The position numbers were made by a program, and so were the translations under genes. The notes under the pieces are model-generated. The model was given only the letters and a program-made list of their open reading frames with translations. It was not told the origin of the DNA and did not search any database. Positions 1 to 8,327 of a stretch of 64,000 bases of DNA are shown piece by piece; position 1 is the first letter of the stretch, and each line of letters begins with the position of its first letter. The stretch spans positions 82,001-146,000 of the forward strand of contig NZ_PYCN01000001.1 in assembly GCF_003062295.1 (NCBI RefSeq), read 5' to 3'. The DNA is from Bradyrhizobium algeriense. Its GTDB lineage: Bacteria > Pseudomonadota > Alphaproteobacteria > Rhizobiales > Xanthobacteraceae.

Positions 1-14
1 GTATCTGATACAGG

Positions 15-704
15 ATGACAAACGATATGCCCGAAATGTCCCCGCCCCGCCCGGCCACGAAACGCCGGATCCCGCTCGCCATCGGTGCGGTGGCGGCTGT
101 GGGCGTGATCGGATTGGGCGCGTTTTACGGGCTTGGCGGCTTCAAGCGCGGCACAGGCGGCGATCCCTTCTGTACGGGCGCCGTCGAACTGGCCCGCAAG
201 ATCGCACCGCTGGCGCATGGCGAGGTGGCCGCGCTGACCATGGCGACGACCCCGCTGCGGCTCCCCGACCTCGCCTTCGAGGACGCCGAGGGCAAGCCCC
301 GAAAGCTCTCGGAATGGCGCGGCAAGACCGTGCTGGTGAACCTGTGGGCCACCTGGTGCGTGCCTTGTCGCAAGGAGATGCCGGCGCTCGACAGCCTGCA
401 GGCCAAGCTCGGGGGCAAGGATTTTGAGGTGGTCGCCGTCAATATCGACACCCGCGATCCCGAGAAGCCGAAAACCTTCCTCAAAGAGGCCAATCTAACC
501 AGGCTTGGCTATTTTACTGACTCAAAAGCCAAGGTTTTTCAGGATCTTAAGGGCATAGGCAAGGCGCTGGGCATGCCGACCTCGATACTCGTGGACGGCC
601 AGGGCTGCGAGATCGCCAACCTGGCTGGTCCCGCTGAATGGGCCAGCGACGACGCCATCAAGCTGATCAAGGCCGCGATGGAGCCAGTGAAGGCGGGGTC
701 CTAG
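15..704 (+). CDS. tlpA: TlpA, membrane-anchored periplasmic thiol-disulfide reductase
   Basis: This 229-residue protein is a thioredoxin-fold reductant that faces the periplasm. Visible features are a basic N-terminus, one membrane anchor at about residues 20-42, the active site WCVPC (Cys115, Cys118), and the cis-proline of the fold at MPT (Pro188). Cys53 and Cys198 match the extra structural disulfide pair known in B. japonicum TlpA. In that species TlpA reduces the copper chaperone ScoI and the CuA-site cysteines of CoxB, so it is needed to assemble cytochrome aa3 oxidase. No good ribosome site precedes the ATG at 15; in-frame ATGs at 27 and 36 are alternatives, and only 14 bases of upstream sequence are in view. 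Identity is firm; the exact start is not. Confidence 0.95.
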   Translation: MTNDMPEMSPPRPATKRRIPLAIGAVAAVGVIGLGAFYGLGGFKRGTGGDPFCTGAVELARKIAPLAHGEVAALTMATTPLRLPDLAFEDAEGKPRKLSEWRGKTVLVNLWATWCVPCRKEMPALDSLQAKLGGKDFEVVAVNIDTRDPEKPKTFLKEANLTRLGYFTDSKAKVFQDLKGIGKALGMPTSILVDGQGCEIANLAGPAEWASDDAIKLIKAAMEPVKAGS

Positions 705-732
705 CTGTGAGCAGTTCAGCGCTAGAATCGCC

Positions 733-850
733 GGGTGGGCAAAGCCACCGGATCGCGTGAATGCGCCCGATGACAGGCTCCGTGTGCCCACCATCACCAG
801 CGCAGCATTAGATGGTGGGCACGGCGCAGGCGCGCCTTTGCCCGCCCTAC
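733..850. repeat. GTGGGC-type palindromic interspersed repeat, copy 1
   Basis: The segment begins GGTGGGCAAAGCC and ends with GCCTTTGCCCGCC, so its outer arms are complementary; inner arms GTGCCCACCATC and GATGGTGGGCAC also pair. Positions 733-794 recur in inverted orientation at 1272-1340 with only a few differences, and a related copy lies at 41325-41417. It is non-coding as far as I can see. Confidence 0.8.
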
Positions 851-862
851 AGGACGGTAATT

Positions 863-1042
863 TCAGGCCGCAATATTGAGGTTGCCGCCAACGCCGGGGG
901 CGAGATTGGCCGTACCCAGCAGCGTCTGGACCGCGGCTTTCTCCGCGTCCGCATTCTGTTTGATGATCGAGGTCTGGATCTGCTGCTGCGTGCCCGCCGC
1001 TTTCATCGCCATCATGCTCGAAACCATAGCCATCATATCCAT
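863..1042 (-). CDS. YjfB-family small protein (putative motility protein)
   Basis: A 59-residue protein starting MDMMAMVSSMMAMK and containing an IQTSIIKQNADAEK helix, then a Gly/Asn-rich tail. The methionine-rich helical start followed by a Gln-rich helix fits the YjfB family, small proteins labelled putative motility proteins whose job is not established. I chose the ATG at 1042 because GAGGAG lies 8 bases upstream (1051-1056); a longer reading from a GTG at 1051 would place the start codon against that ribosome site. The gene is bracketed by two inverted copies of the GTGGGC repeat. Family assignment rests on the pattern of the short sequence only. Confidence 0.65.
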   Translation of the reverse strand: MDMMAMVSSMMAMKAAGTQQQIQTSIIKQNADAEKAAVQTLLGTANLAPGVGGNLNIAA

Positions 1043-1051
1043 ACGCAGCAC

Positions 1052-1356
1052 TCCTCAAACCTGAGGGCACCCTACCCCGGCACCGGTTAACGAATTCTGG
1101 AGATTGTGCGGTGACCGCGGTGGAACCTGTCCGAGCGGCGTGAAAAAGAAGTGCGTGGGCAAAGCGACTTGTCCGCCGTAGCTCAAAGAGCGAAGGCGGA
1201 AGCGTGCCCACCGATTTTTCACAACCGGCGATGGCGCCTGCAGAGCACGTCGGCGTTTGAATTTGCGGAAACATGGTGGGCACGCGGAGCCTGTCATCGG
1301 GCGCGCATTCGCGCGACCCGGTGGCTTTGCCCACCCCTACGGATTCGCGATGACGC
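1052..1356. repeat. Intergenic region with GTGGGC palindromic repeat, copy 2
   Basis: This 305-base gap holds no convincing gene. Positions 1155-1213 form one arm (CGTGGGCAAAGCGAC to GCGTGCCCACC) and 1272-1340 the other (CATGGTGGGCAC to GGCTTTGCCCACCCC). The second arm is an almost exact inverted copy of 733-794, so the YjfB-like gene sits inside a long imperfect inverted repeat of about 600 bases. Short open frames here are products of the repeat. Confidence 0.75.
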
Positions 1357-2280
1357 CTAGCGCGTCGGGACCGGCTTGTCGCCGCGGTAGTCGTAGAAGC
1401 CGCGCTGCGTCTTGCGGCCGAGCCAGCCGGCCTCGACGTATTTCACGAGCAGCGGGCACGGCCGGTATTTCGAATCCGCCAGCCCCTCATGCAGCACCTG
1501 CATGATCGACAGGCAGGTGTCGAGACCGATGAAGTCGGCGAGTTCCAAGGGCCCCATCGGGTGATGCGCGCCGAGCTTCATGGCGGCGTCGATCGCCTCG
1601 ACGTTCCCGACGCCCTCATAGAGCGTGTAGATCGCCTCGTTGATCATCGGCAGCAGGATGCGGTTGACGATGAAGGCGGGGAAATCCTCGGATACGGCAA
1701 TCTGCTTACCCATCCGGGTGACAAATTCCTTCGCGGTGTCGAACGTCAAATCGTCGGTGGCGATGCCGCGGATCAGCTCGACCAGCTCCATCGCCGGCAC
1801 CGGATTCATGAAATGAATGCCGATGAAGCGCTCGGGACGGTCGGTCGAGGCGGCGAGCCGCGTGATCGAGATCGACGAGGAGTTGGTGGCGACGATCGCT
1901 TCCGGTTTCAACACCGCGCAGAGCTCGTGAAAGATCTTGCGCTTGACCTCTTCCTTTTCGACTGCGGTCTCGATCACGAGGTCGCAGTCCGCCAAACCGT
2001 CCAGCGTCTCGGTGGAGGTAATCCGGCTGAGCGCCTTTTTACGCGCGTCCTCGGTGATAGTCTGCTTGGCGACCTGGCGCGACAAATGGCCATTGATGGT
2101 CGCCATCGCCGATTTCAGCCGTTCGTCGGAGACGTCGTTAAGCACCACGTCGAAGCCGGCGAGCGCCGCCACATGCGCAATCCCGTTGCCCATCTGGCCC
2201 GAGCCGATCACGCCGACCTTCTTGATTGTCACCGCCATCTTTTCATCCACCGGAACGGCACGCACATCGCGCCTGTTCAT
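1357..2280 (-). CDS. hbdA: 3-hydroxybutyryl-CoA dehydrogenase
   Basis: Oxidises or reduces 3-hydroxyacyl-CoA with NAD(P) in beta-oxidation, butyrate and polyhydroxybutyrate-linked metabolism, in the cytoplasm. The Rossmann dinucleotide site GSGQMGNGIA lies near the N-terminus, followed by the family signatures NSSSISITRLA and GIHFMNPVPAMELVELI (with the catalytic His in HFMNP) and the C-terminal dimerisation region with LGAHHPMGPLELADFIGLD. The protein is 307 residues from the ATG at 2280; an internal ATG at 2238 gives 293 residues, closer to the usual family length, and GGTGG precedes it by 8 bases. It is co-directional with etfA and etfB upstream, separated by a repeat-filled gap, and the ETF pair would take electrons from the acyl-CoA dehydrogenase step of the same pathway. 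Confidence 0.93.
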   Translation of the reverse strand: MNRRDVRAVPVDEKMAVTIKKVGVIGSGQMGNGIAHVAALAGFDVVLNDVSDERLKSAMATINGHLSRQVAKQTITEDARKKALSRITSTETLDGLADCDLVIETAVEKEEVKRKIFHELCAVLKPEAIVATNSSSISITRLAASTDRPERFIGIHFMNPVPAMELVELIRGIATDDLTFDTAKEFVTRMGKQIAVSEDFPAFIVNRILLPMINEAIYTLYEGVGNVEAIDAAMKLGAHHPMGPLELADFIGLDTCLSIMQVLHEGLADSKYRPCPLLVKYVEAGWLGRKTQRGFYDYRGDKPVPTR

Positions 2281-2335
2281 CTCTGAACCTCAGATACGAT
2301 ATAATCAGTATCGAGGTTTCAGTCCCCATCTTTGG

Positions 2336-2384
2336 CACGTTTTCTTCACGCGAAGCTTAATCCACTTCGCTCGCAACCGCTTAA
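2336..2384. repeat. Short interspersed repeat (TTCTTCACGCGAA type), copy 1
   Basis: The string GTTTTCTTCACGCGAAGC followed by CCACTTCGCTCGCAA is matched by a similar element at 63796-63842 in this window, where CACGCGAAGC becomes TACGCGAACC. I recognise this as a common Bradyrhizobium intergenic repeat. Arms CGCGAAG and CTTCGC can pair. Confidence 0.6.
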
Positions 2385-2417
2385 GGTAAATATCTTCCGG
2401 ACGTTGCGCGTCCGGCT

Positions 2418-2526
2418 GGAGCGGAATGAACGCTGCCTCGAATCGTCATTCCGCTCTATCTTTTTGTTTGAACATGATCTTTTCGGAAAAACCGGCTTCC
2501 CCTTTTCCGGATCACGCTCCGTCCGT
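2418..2526. repeat. Composite palindromic repeat between etfA and hbdA
   Basis: GAGCGGAATGA at 2419-2429 pairs perfectly with TCATTCCGCTC at 2446-2456. It is followed by a T-rich stretch and by AACATGATCTTTTCGGAAAA ... TTTTCCGGATCACGCTC, the widespread Rhizobiales intergenic palindrome. On the minus strand this follows the end of etfA and may work as a terminator or RNA-stabilising hairpin; that role is inferred. Confidence 0.7.
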
Positions 2527-2528
2527 CG

Positions 2529-3473
2529 TTACTTTCCGAGCTTACCGAGCGCTTCGGTCAGTTCAGGAACCGCCTGATAGAGGTCAGCGACCAGGCCGTA
2601 ATCGGCAACCTGGAAGATCGGCGCGTCTTCATCCTTGTTGATCGCAACGATCACCTTGGAATCCTTCATGCCGGCGAGATGCTGGATCGCGCCGGAGATA
2701 CCGATCGCGACATATAGTTCCGGAGCGACCACCTTGCCGGTCTGGCCGACCTGCCAGTCGTTGGGAGCATAGCCGGCATCAACCGCGGCGCGCGAGGCGC
2801 CGACGCCGGCGCCGAGCTTGTCGGCGAGCGGCTCGATATATTTGGCAAAGTTCTCGCGGCTCTGCATGGCGCGGCCACCGGAGACGATGATCTTCGCGGA
2901 CGTCAGTTCCGGACGGTCGCTCTTCGCAACCTCCTCGCCGACGAAGCTGGATAGGCCCGGATCGGCCGCAGCAGCGGCGTTCTCCACCGTCGCGCTGCCG
3001 CCGTCACCGGCCGCGGCGAAAGTCGAGGTCCGCACCGTGATGACCTTCTTGGCGTCCTTGGATTTCACTGTCTGGATCGCGTTGCCGGCATAGATCGGCC
3101 GCTCGAACGTGTCAGGCGAAACCACCTTGATGATCTCCGACACCTGCATCACGTCGAGCAGCGCCGCGACGCGCGGCATCACGTTCTTGAAGCGCGAGGT
3201 GGCGGGCGCGACGAAGGCGTCGTAGGAGGGCGCCAGCGACACGATCAGCGCGGCCAGCGGCTCGGCGAGATCGTGGGCATAGGCGGCGTTATCGGCGAGC
3301 AGCACCTTCTTGACGCCGGCAAGCTTGGCCGCGGCATCGGCCGCCGCCTTGGCGTTCTCGCCGGCGACCAGCACGTGGACGTCTGCACCGAGCGCGCTGG
3401 CTGCCGTCAGCGCCTTGTTGGTGGCGTCCTTGATCGACGCGTTGTCGTGTTCAGCGATCAGTAGCGTCGTCAT
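2529..3473 (-). CDS. etfA: Electron transfer flavoprotein, alpha subunit
   Basis: This 314-residue subunit carries the FAD of the ETF heterodimer, which takes electrons from acyl-CoA dehydrogenases and passes them to ETF-ubiquinone oxidoreductase. The N-terminal half is the adenine-nucleotide-hydrolase-like fold ([11 protein letters not shown]). The C-terminal FAD domain shows the family signature: [11 protein letters not shown], then [30 protein letters not shown] and [17 protein letters not shown]. Its start codon overlaps the end of etfB by one base, so the two are translationally coupled and transcribed together. Downstream lies a composite palindrome and then hbdA. Confidence 0.97.
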   Translation of the reverse strand: MTTLLIAEHDNASIKDATNKALTAASALGADVHVLVAGENAKAAADAAAKLAGVKKVLLADNAAYAHDLAEPLAALIVSLAPSYDAFVAPATSRFKNVMPRVAALLDVMQVSEIIKVVSPDTFERPIYAGNAIQTVKSKDAKKVITVRTSTFAAAGDGGSATVENAAAAADPGLSSFVGEEVAKSDRPELTSAKIIVSGGRAMQSRENFAKYIEPLADKLGAGVGASRAAVDAGYAPNDWQVGQTGKVVAPELYVAIGISGAIQHLAGMKDSKVIVAINKDEDAPIFQVADYGLVADLYQAVPELTEALGKLGK

Positions 3474-4222
3474 CAGAGAACCCCGGCTTCGGTCTTGAGT
3501 TTCGTTACCAGCTCAGCGACGTCCTTGACCTTGACGCCGCCCTTGCGGCCGGGCGGTTCCGCGGTCTTGAGCACTTCGAGATGCGGCGTGAGATCGACGC
3601 CGTAATCGGACGCGCTCTTGTCGTCGATCGGCTTCTTCTTCGCCTTCATGATGTTGGGCAGTGAGGCATAGCGCGGCTCGTTCAGCCGCAGATCGGTGGT
3701 GACGATCGCCGGCCCCTTCAGCTGCACAGTCTGCAGACCGCCGTCGACCTCGCGCGTGACCTTGAAATCGCTTCCGTCGACTTCGAGCTTGGAGGCGAAG
3801 GTCGCCTGCGACCAGCCGAGCAGCGCCGCCAGCATCTGGCCGGTCTGGTTCGAGTCGTCGTCGATCGCCTGCTTGCCGAGAATGATGAGGCCGGGCTTCT
3901 CCTGCTCGGCGATGGCCTTAAGAATCTTGGCAACCGCCAGCGGCTCCACATTGCCTTCGGCCTTGACGAGGATGCCGCGGTCGGCACCCATGGCCAGACC
4001 GGTCCGGATCGTCTCCGAGGCCTGCGCCGGGCCGATCGACACCACCACCACTTCGGTCGCCTTGCCGGCTTCCTTCAGCCGCAGCGCTTCCTCGACGGCG
4101 ATTTCGTCGAACGGATTCATCGACATCTTCACGTTGGCCAGTTCCACGCCCGTTCCGTCGCTCTTGACGCGGACCTTGACGTTGAAATCGACCACCCGCT
4201 TTACCGGCACAAGAACCTTCAT
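3473..4222 (-). CDS. etfB: Electron transfer flavoprotein, beta subunit
   Basis: The 249-residue beta subunit of ETF binds AMP and docks on acyl-CoA dehydrogenases through its recognition loop. Signatures seen are [20 protein letters not shown] at the N-terminus, [17 protein letters not shown], and the C-terminal [25 protein letters not shown] containing the recognition-loop region. Length is normal for the family. The ATG at 4222 is preceded by AAAGAGGAT about 6 bases upstream. It is the first gene of the etfB-etfA pair and ends one base into etfA. Confidence 0.97.
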   Translation of the reverse strand: MKVLVPVKRVVDFNVKVRVKSDGTGVELANVKMSMNPFDEIAVEEALRLKEAGKATEVVVVSIGPAQASETIRTGLAMGADRGILVKAEGNVEPLAVAKILKAIAEQEKPGLIILGKQAIDDDSNQTGQMLAALLGWSQATFASKLEVDGSDFKVTREVDGGLQTVQLKGPAIVTTDLRLNEPRYASLPNIMKAKKKPIDDKSASDYGVDLTPHLEVLKTAEPPGRKGGVKVKDVAELVTKLKTEAGVL

Positions 4223-4338
4223 CGATCCTCTTTCGCTTGAATTCTGGGGTTTTATTGGCTTGGGCGCGGAACCTAATGGCCCCGCTATCGGCGGTCAACG
4301 CGCGAAAGCCAAAAATCAGCCCTTGGATAGAGGCTATC

Positions 4339-4911
4339 TTACCGGTTTTGGCCGGGCACCCACAACACGTCTCCGGCCCCATTATCGTTCATGTGACGGC
4401 TGGCGACGAACAGGAAATCCGACAGGCGGTTCATATACTGAATGGCAGCCTCGCTGACCGGCTCCTGAGGGTTGGCGGCGAGTTCCACCATGATCCGTTC
4501 CGCCCTGCGGCATATGGTGCGGGCGAGATGCAGGTATGCCGCAGCGGGGGTGCCGCCCGGCAGGACAAACGAGGTCAGCGGCGCGAGATGCTCGTTCAGG
4601 CTGTCGATGTCGCGCTCGAGCCGTTCGACCTGGCTTGCCAGCATCCGCAGGCGCTCCGCCTTGCCGTCGCGCTGGGGCACGGCGAGATCGGCGCCGAGAT
4701 CGAACAAGTCGTTCTGGATCCGGCCCAGCATCGCATCCAGTTCGCGCGCCTCGCCGAGGTGCAGCCGCACCACGCCGATCGCCGCATTGGTCTCGTCCAC
4801 GGTGCCATAGGCTGCGATGCGCAGATCGTATTTGGGGCGGCGTTCTCCGCTGCCGAGCGCCGTGGTGCCGTCATCGCCGGTCCTGGTATAGATGCGGTTA
4901 AGTACGACCAT
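4339..4911 (-). CDS. Cob(I)yrinic acid a,c-diamide adenosyltransferase, PduO type
   Basis: Transfers the adenosyl group of ATP to reduced corrinoid to make coenzyme B12, needed for example by methylmalonyl-CoA mutase. The N-terminal ATP-binding signature YTRTGDDGTTALGSG is present, followed by AYGTVDETNAAIGVVR and, in the C-terminal half, ARTICRRAERIMVEL, all characteristic of the PduO family. At 190 residues it is a stand-alone transferase without the heme-binding domain of some PduO proteins. It lies 116 bases upstream of etfB in the same orientation and 22 bases downstream of the HIG1 protein gene. No cobalamin riboswitch is visible upstream. In rhizobia this gene is conserved beside etfBA. 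Confidence 0.93.
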   Translation of the reverse strand: MVVLNRIYTRTGDDGTTALGSGERRPKYDLRIAAYGTVDETNAAIGVVRLHLGEARELDAMLGRIQNDLFDLGADLAVPQRDGKAERLRMLASQVERLERDIDSLNEHLAPLTSFVLPGGTPAAAYLHLARTICRRAERIMVELAANPQEPVSEAAIQYMNRLSDFLFVASRHMNDNGAGDVLWVPGQNR

Positions 4912-4933
4912 TGGCGCTTCCCTTTTTCCTGCC

Positions 4934-5128
4934 CTATTTGGCCATCGCCCAGACCACGACCATGGTGATGACGATGGCGATGAACTGCAGCAACACCCGA
5001 AGCCGCATCAGGTTCTGCGAGCGGCTCGGCGAGCCGCCGCGCATCATGTTGATGAGGCCGAGCAGCAGCACGATAGCCACGGCCGCAACCGCGATCGGGA
5101 GGACGATCGAACTCAGAAAGGATGCCAT
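4934..5128 (-). CDS. Twin-transmembrane protein, HIG1 domain
   Basis: A 64-residue inner-membrane protein with two hydrophobic helices (about residues 6-27 and 44-62) joined by the short basic loop NMMRGGSPSRSQNLMRLRV, which is the hypoxia-induced-gene-1 (HIG1) signature. Mitochondrial members help assemble respiratory supercomplexes and cytochrome oxidase; the bacterial role is unproven. I start at the ATG at 5128, because translation upstream of it looks non-coding and Cys-rich. It is probably co-transcribed with the adenosyltransferase gene 22 bases downstream. Confidence 0.85.
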   Translation of the reverse strand: MASFLSSIVLPIAVAAVAIVLLLGLINMMRGGSPSRSQNLMRLRVLLQFIAIVITMVVVWAMAK

Positions 5129-5286
5129 CGGCGCTACATAACACCGGCAAGCGCCGACTGCCACACGTTCACAATCCCTCGCACAACCCCTCGTGCAGCC
5201 GCTCGACGATCTGGCTTTTAAGCCAATAATATCAGATGCTAGCACAAATTTACGACCGGACCTTCGTAGCCAGATCGGGGTAAGAT

Positions 5287-6180
5287 GTGAGGTTCATTCG
5301 CTTCGTCTACCTCGTCGTGATGGAGGCGTTTTATACGTTCCTTGCCGATGACGGCTGGGCGATCGCGAGCCATATCGCGCTGTCGACGTTGATGGCGCTG
5401 TTCCCGTTCCTGATCGTGCTGACGTCGCTGGCCGGCTTTTTCGGGTCCAAGGAGCTGGCCGACGGCGCGGTGGGGCTGCTGCTGCAGACCTGGCCGCAAC
5501 AGGTCGCGGACGCGCTGTCGGGCGAAATCCACGACGTGCTGACCACGACGCGCGGCGACATCCTGACCGTCGGCGCGGTGCTGGCGGTCTATTTCGCCTC
5601 CAACGGCGTCGAGGCGCTGCGGGTCGCGCTGAACCGCGCCTATTCGGTGGTCGAGCCGCGGGCGTGGTACTGGCTGCGGCTGGAATCGATCGGCTACACG
5701 CTGGTCGCCGCCGTCACGTCGCTCTTGATGGCGTTCCTGATCGTGCTCGGTCCGCTGATCCTGGAGACGGCGCGCCGCCACATTCCGTTCTTCGTCGAGT
5801 CCAACGAAAGCCTGCTCAATTTCGCCCGCTACGGCATCACGATCACGGCGATGACGGCGGCGTTGTTCGTCCTGCATGCCTGGCTGCCCTGCGGCCGCCG
5901 AAGTTTTCTGCAGATCCTGCCAGGCATCGTCTTTACAATGGTGGCGTCACTGATTTCGGGCATCGTTTTCGGCCAGTATCTGGCGCGCTTCGCCAGCAAC
6001 TACGTGACCATGTATGCAGGGCTTGCTTCGGTCATCATCGCGCTGGTGTTTCTGTATTTCATTTCCGCGATTTTCGTCTTCGGCGGCGAACTGAATGCGG
6101 CGATCATGAAGTCGCGGTTGCCGAAGGGGATGTCGCTTCATGCAGCGCAGTCGCGAGAGCGCGCGGAGACACAGGCTTGA
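5287..6180 (+). CDS. YihY/BrkB-family inner-membrane protein
   Basis: A 297-residue polytopic protein with about six hydrophobic helices. Family markers are the N-terminal DDGWAIASHIALSTLMALFP segment, where the family has an invariant Asp, and the C-terminal YAGLASVIIALVFLYFISAIFVFGGELNAAI block. The family was once thought to be ribonuclease BN, which is wrong; some members are linked to serum resistance or export, but no activity is established. The GTG at 5287 follows GGGG by about 5 bases; ATG at 5323 is an alternative. The 3' end overlaps the end of the convergent histidine kinase gene by 77 bases. Confidence 0.88.
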   Translation: MRFIRFVYLVVMEAFYTFLADDGWAIASHIALSTLMALFPFLIVLTSLAGFFGSKELADGAVGLLLQTWPQQVADALSGEIHDVLTTTRGDILTVGAVLAVYFASNGVEALRVALNRAYSVVEPRAWYWLRLESIGYTLVAAVTSLLMAFLIVLGPLILETARRHIPFFVESNESLLNFARYGITITAMTAALFVLHAWLPCGRRSFLQILPGIVFTMVASLISGIVFGQYLARFASNYVTMYAGLASVIIALVFLYFISAIFVFGGELNAAIMKSRLPKGMSLHAAQSRERAETQA

Positions 6181-7360
6181 CTAGAAAGATGTCGGCGCCG
6201 GCGGCGCGCGATGCCGCCTCGTCCTCGCTGCGGCCGGATATGCCGATGATCGGAATGCGCCCGAGCGGCGGCTGAAGCGCGCGAATGCGCGTGATCGCTT
6301 CGATGCCGTTGATCCCCGGCAGGACCATGTCCATCAGCACCGCATCGAATGCGCCCCGCGCGATCCGCTCCGGCGCGGCCTCGCCCTGGCCGATGAACTC
6401 GGTCTGGTGACCGAGCTCGGTCAGGATCGCGTTGAGCACGACGCGGCCGAACGGATTGTCCTCGACGCTGAGCAGGCGCAACGGCCGCGGCGAACCGATC
6501 GACGCCTCGCCATCGGCGCCCGACGCCGCCGTCACCGCATCCTTTGCCGGTGACATCACGACATTGAAGGTAAAGGTGGTGCCGCCGCCACGGCGTTGCG
6601 TCACGGTGACATCGCCGCCCATGGCGCACGCCAGTTGCTTGACCGACGACAATCCGAGACCGGCGCCGCCGAAGCGCGATGCAATGGAGACATTGGCCTG
6701 CGAAAACGGCCGGAACAGGCGTTTGACCTCGCTCAGCGTCATGCCGATCCCGCTGTCGGAGACCTCGAATTGAACGGCGACCTTGCCTTTCGGGCTGCGC
6801 AGAGGCGTAACCTGGAGGGCGACACTGCCCTGGTCGGTGAATTTCACGGCATTGTCGATCAGGTTCTCCACCGCCGCGCGCAGGCGCACGGGATCGCCGA
6901 TCGCAAATGCCGGCAGCTTTTCGGAAATGACGACCGACGATTGCAGGCCCTTGGCCGCCGCGCGGCCGGTCAGCGAATCACCGGCATTGCGGGCGAGCGT
7001 GCGCAGGTCGAAGAAGTCCTGCCGCACCTCGAGCCCGGGACCGCCGCTGCGCGCCGCATCGACGAACAGGGTCGCAAGGCTCGCCAGATGTTCCGCGCCC
7101 GCCTTGATGGTGTCGACCCAGCGCCGCTCGCGCTCGTTGAGTTCGGACGTCGCCAGGAGATTGCTGATTGCCAGAATGCCTGTGAGCGGCGTGCGGACCT
7201 CATGCGCGAAAGCCGCCAGCGCGGTCTCGACCATGCCAGCGCCGGTGGCGGCGGATTTGCGGGCACCGCGCATTTTTGCCGCGGCGCTGGATGCGCGCTT
7301 CTTCGCTGGCCGCTTCTTTGCTGGCCGTGTGATGCGTTGTGAGCGCCGCTTTGCCGCCAT
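6104..7360 (-). CDS. Hybrid histidine kinase with C-terminal receiver domain
   Basis: This 418-residue cytoplasmic kinase has no transmembrane or sensor domain. After an Arg/Lys/Ala-rich tail (residues 1-36) comes the phosphorylated histidine box AFAHEVRTPLTG (His53), the N box LIDNAVKF (about 167-174), ATP-lid glycine boxes DSGIGM (202-207) and GGAGLGL (231-237), then a receiver domain from about 293 with the acidic pair E300-D301, phosphoacceptor Asp344 in LMDMVLPG, and Lys395 in LVKP. The ATG at 7360 has GGAAGGGGG just upstream and is preferred to a much longer upstream reading. Partner regulator is not adjacent. The 3' 77 bases overlap the convergent BrkB gene. Input signal is unknown. 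Confidence 0.9.
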   Translation of the reverse strand: MAAKRRSQRITRPAKKRPAKKRASSAAAKMRGARKSAATGAGMVETALAAFAHEVRTPLTGILAISNLLATSELNERERRWVDTIKAGAEHLASLATLFVDAARSGGPGLEVRQDFFDLRTLARNAGDSLTGRAAAKGLQSSVVISEKLPAFAIGDPVRLRAAVENLIDNAVKFTDQGSVALQVTPLRSPKGKVAVQFEVSDSGIGMTLSEVKRLFRPFSQANVSIASRFGGAGLGLSSVKQLACAMGGDVTVTQRRGGGTTFTFNVVMSPAKDAVTAASGADGEASIGSPRPLRLLSVEDNPFGRVVLNAILTELGHQTEFIGQGEAAPERIARGAFDAVLMDMVLPGINGIEAITRIRALQPPLGRIPIIGISGRSEDEAASRAAGADIFLVKPVSPRALATALHEATSPSATATS

Positions 7361-7424
7361 GGTCCCCCTTCCTCTGCCGCGACCAGCATGGCACGCGATA
7401 GCAGCCGATGTCACGGAGACGTTT

Positions 7425-8327
7425 TCAACAACCCCCAGTAGTATCACGGAAGTGGCCGGACAAACCGACGAGCCTGCGAATGTCCGCAGGCGTGGCGCCT
7501 CGCCCGCGCAATTCGCGCAACGCCGTGGCTTGCGTCGATTTCGAGAGCTTGTGTCCCGACGCATCTTCGATGAGCCGGTGATGCCGATAGGCCGGTTGCG
7601 GGATACCGAGCAGCTGCTGCAACAGCAGGTGCACACTCGTCGACCAGAACAGGTCCCTGCCCCGCACCACATCGGTAACGCCCTGCAAGGCGTCGTCGAT
7701 CACGACGGACAGATGATAGCTCGTTGGCGTCTCCTTGCGCGCCAGGATGACATCGCCCCAGGCTTCGGGCTCAGCGCGCACGACGCCGGCCTCGCCGCCG
7801 GGACCTGCACCATCCTCATGCCAAGCCAGTTCTTTCGTGCGCGCGAGCGCGGCCTGCATGTCGAGCCGAAGCGCGTAAGGCGTGCCCTGCGCGATCAACT
7901 GTCGGCGGCGCTCCGGCGGCAGCGATTTGGCGGCGCCCGGATAGAGCGGCGCCCCGTCCGGATCGCGCGGCCACGGCGCGTCTGCGTCGCGTTGCGCAAC
8001 CAGACGGGCGATTTCCGCGCGGCTCTCGAAGCTCGGATAGATCAGACCCAGGCCTGCCAATCTTTCGACTGCCTCCCGATAGCGCGCAAAATGCTCCGAT
8101 TGCCGCCGCACCGGCGTTTCCCAGGATATCCCGAGCCATGCGAGGTCTTCGTAGATCGCCGCCTCGAATTCCGGCCGGCACCTTGTGGCGTCGATGTCCT
8201 CGATCCGCAGCAGGAACCGTCCCCCCGTGCGGCGCGCGAGGTCGAAATTGAGCAGCGCCGAATAGGCGTGACCGAGATGGAGGTAGCCGTTCGGGCTCGG
8301 GGCAAATCGGAAAACGGGTGGCGGCAT
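7425..8327 (-). CDS. gluQ: Glutamyl-Q tRNA(Asp) synthetase
   Basis: A paralogue of the glutamyl-tRNA synthetase catalytic core that attaches glutamate to queuosine at position 34 of tRNA-Asp. The class I signatures are HLGH near residue 18 (HIGH motif) and HKLSKS (KMSKS motif) toward the end, with no anticodon-binding domain, as expected for the roughly 300-residue family. The zinc-binding CxC found in E. coli GluQ is replaced by SFES after IYP, and the later cysteine is also missing, so this protein probably lacks zinc. The ATG at 8327 overlaps the stop of the upstream nucleotidyltransferase gene (TGATG); a GTG at 8330 is equally possible. Confidence 0.92.
   Translation of the reverse strand: MPPPVFRFAPSPNGYLHLGHAYSALLNFDLARRTGGRFLLRIEDIDATRCRPEFEAAIYEDLAWLGISWETPVRRQSEHFARYREAVERLAGLGLIYPSFESRAEIARLVAQRDADAPWPRDPDGAPLYPGAAKSLPPERRRQLIAQGTPYALRLDMQAALARTKELAWHEDGAGPGGEAGVVRAEPEAWGDVILARKETPTSYHLSVVIDDALQGVTDVVRGRDLFWSTSVHLLLQQLLGIPQPAYRHHRLIEDASGHKLSKSTQATALRELRGRGATPADIRRLVGLSGHFRDTTGGC

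Noticed and set aside
1..14. GTATCTGATAC palindrome at the left edge upstream of tlpA
   Set aside because: It is only 11 bases at the window edge with no upstream context, so an operator claim cannot be supported.
522..1334. Long open frame on the minus strand over the end of tlpA and the repeats
   Set aside because: It covers the palindromic repeats and the tlpA 3' end in antisense, has Arg/Gly/Pro-rich low-quality sequence and no ribosome site.
4223..5286. Cobalamin riboswitch near the adenosyltransferase gene
   Set aside because: No B12-box-like sequence is present in the upstream region.
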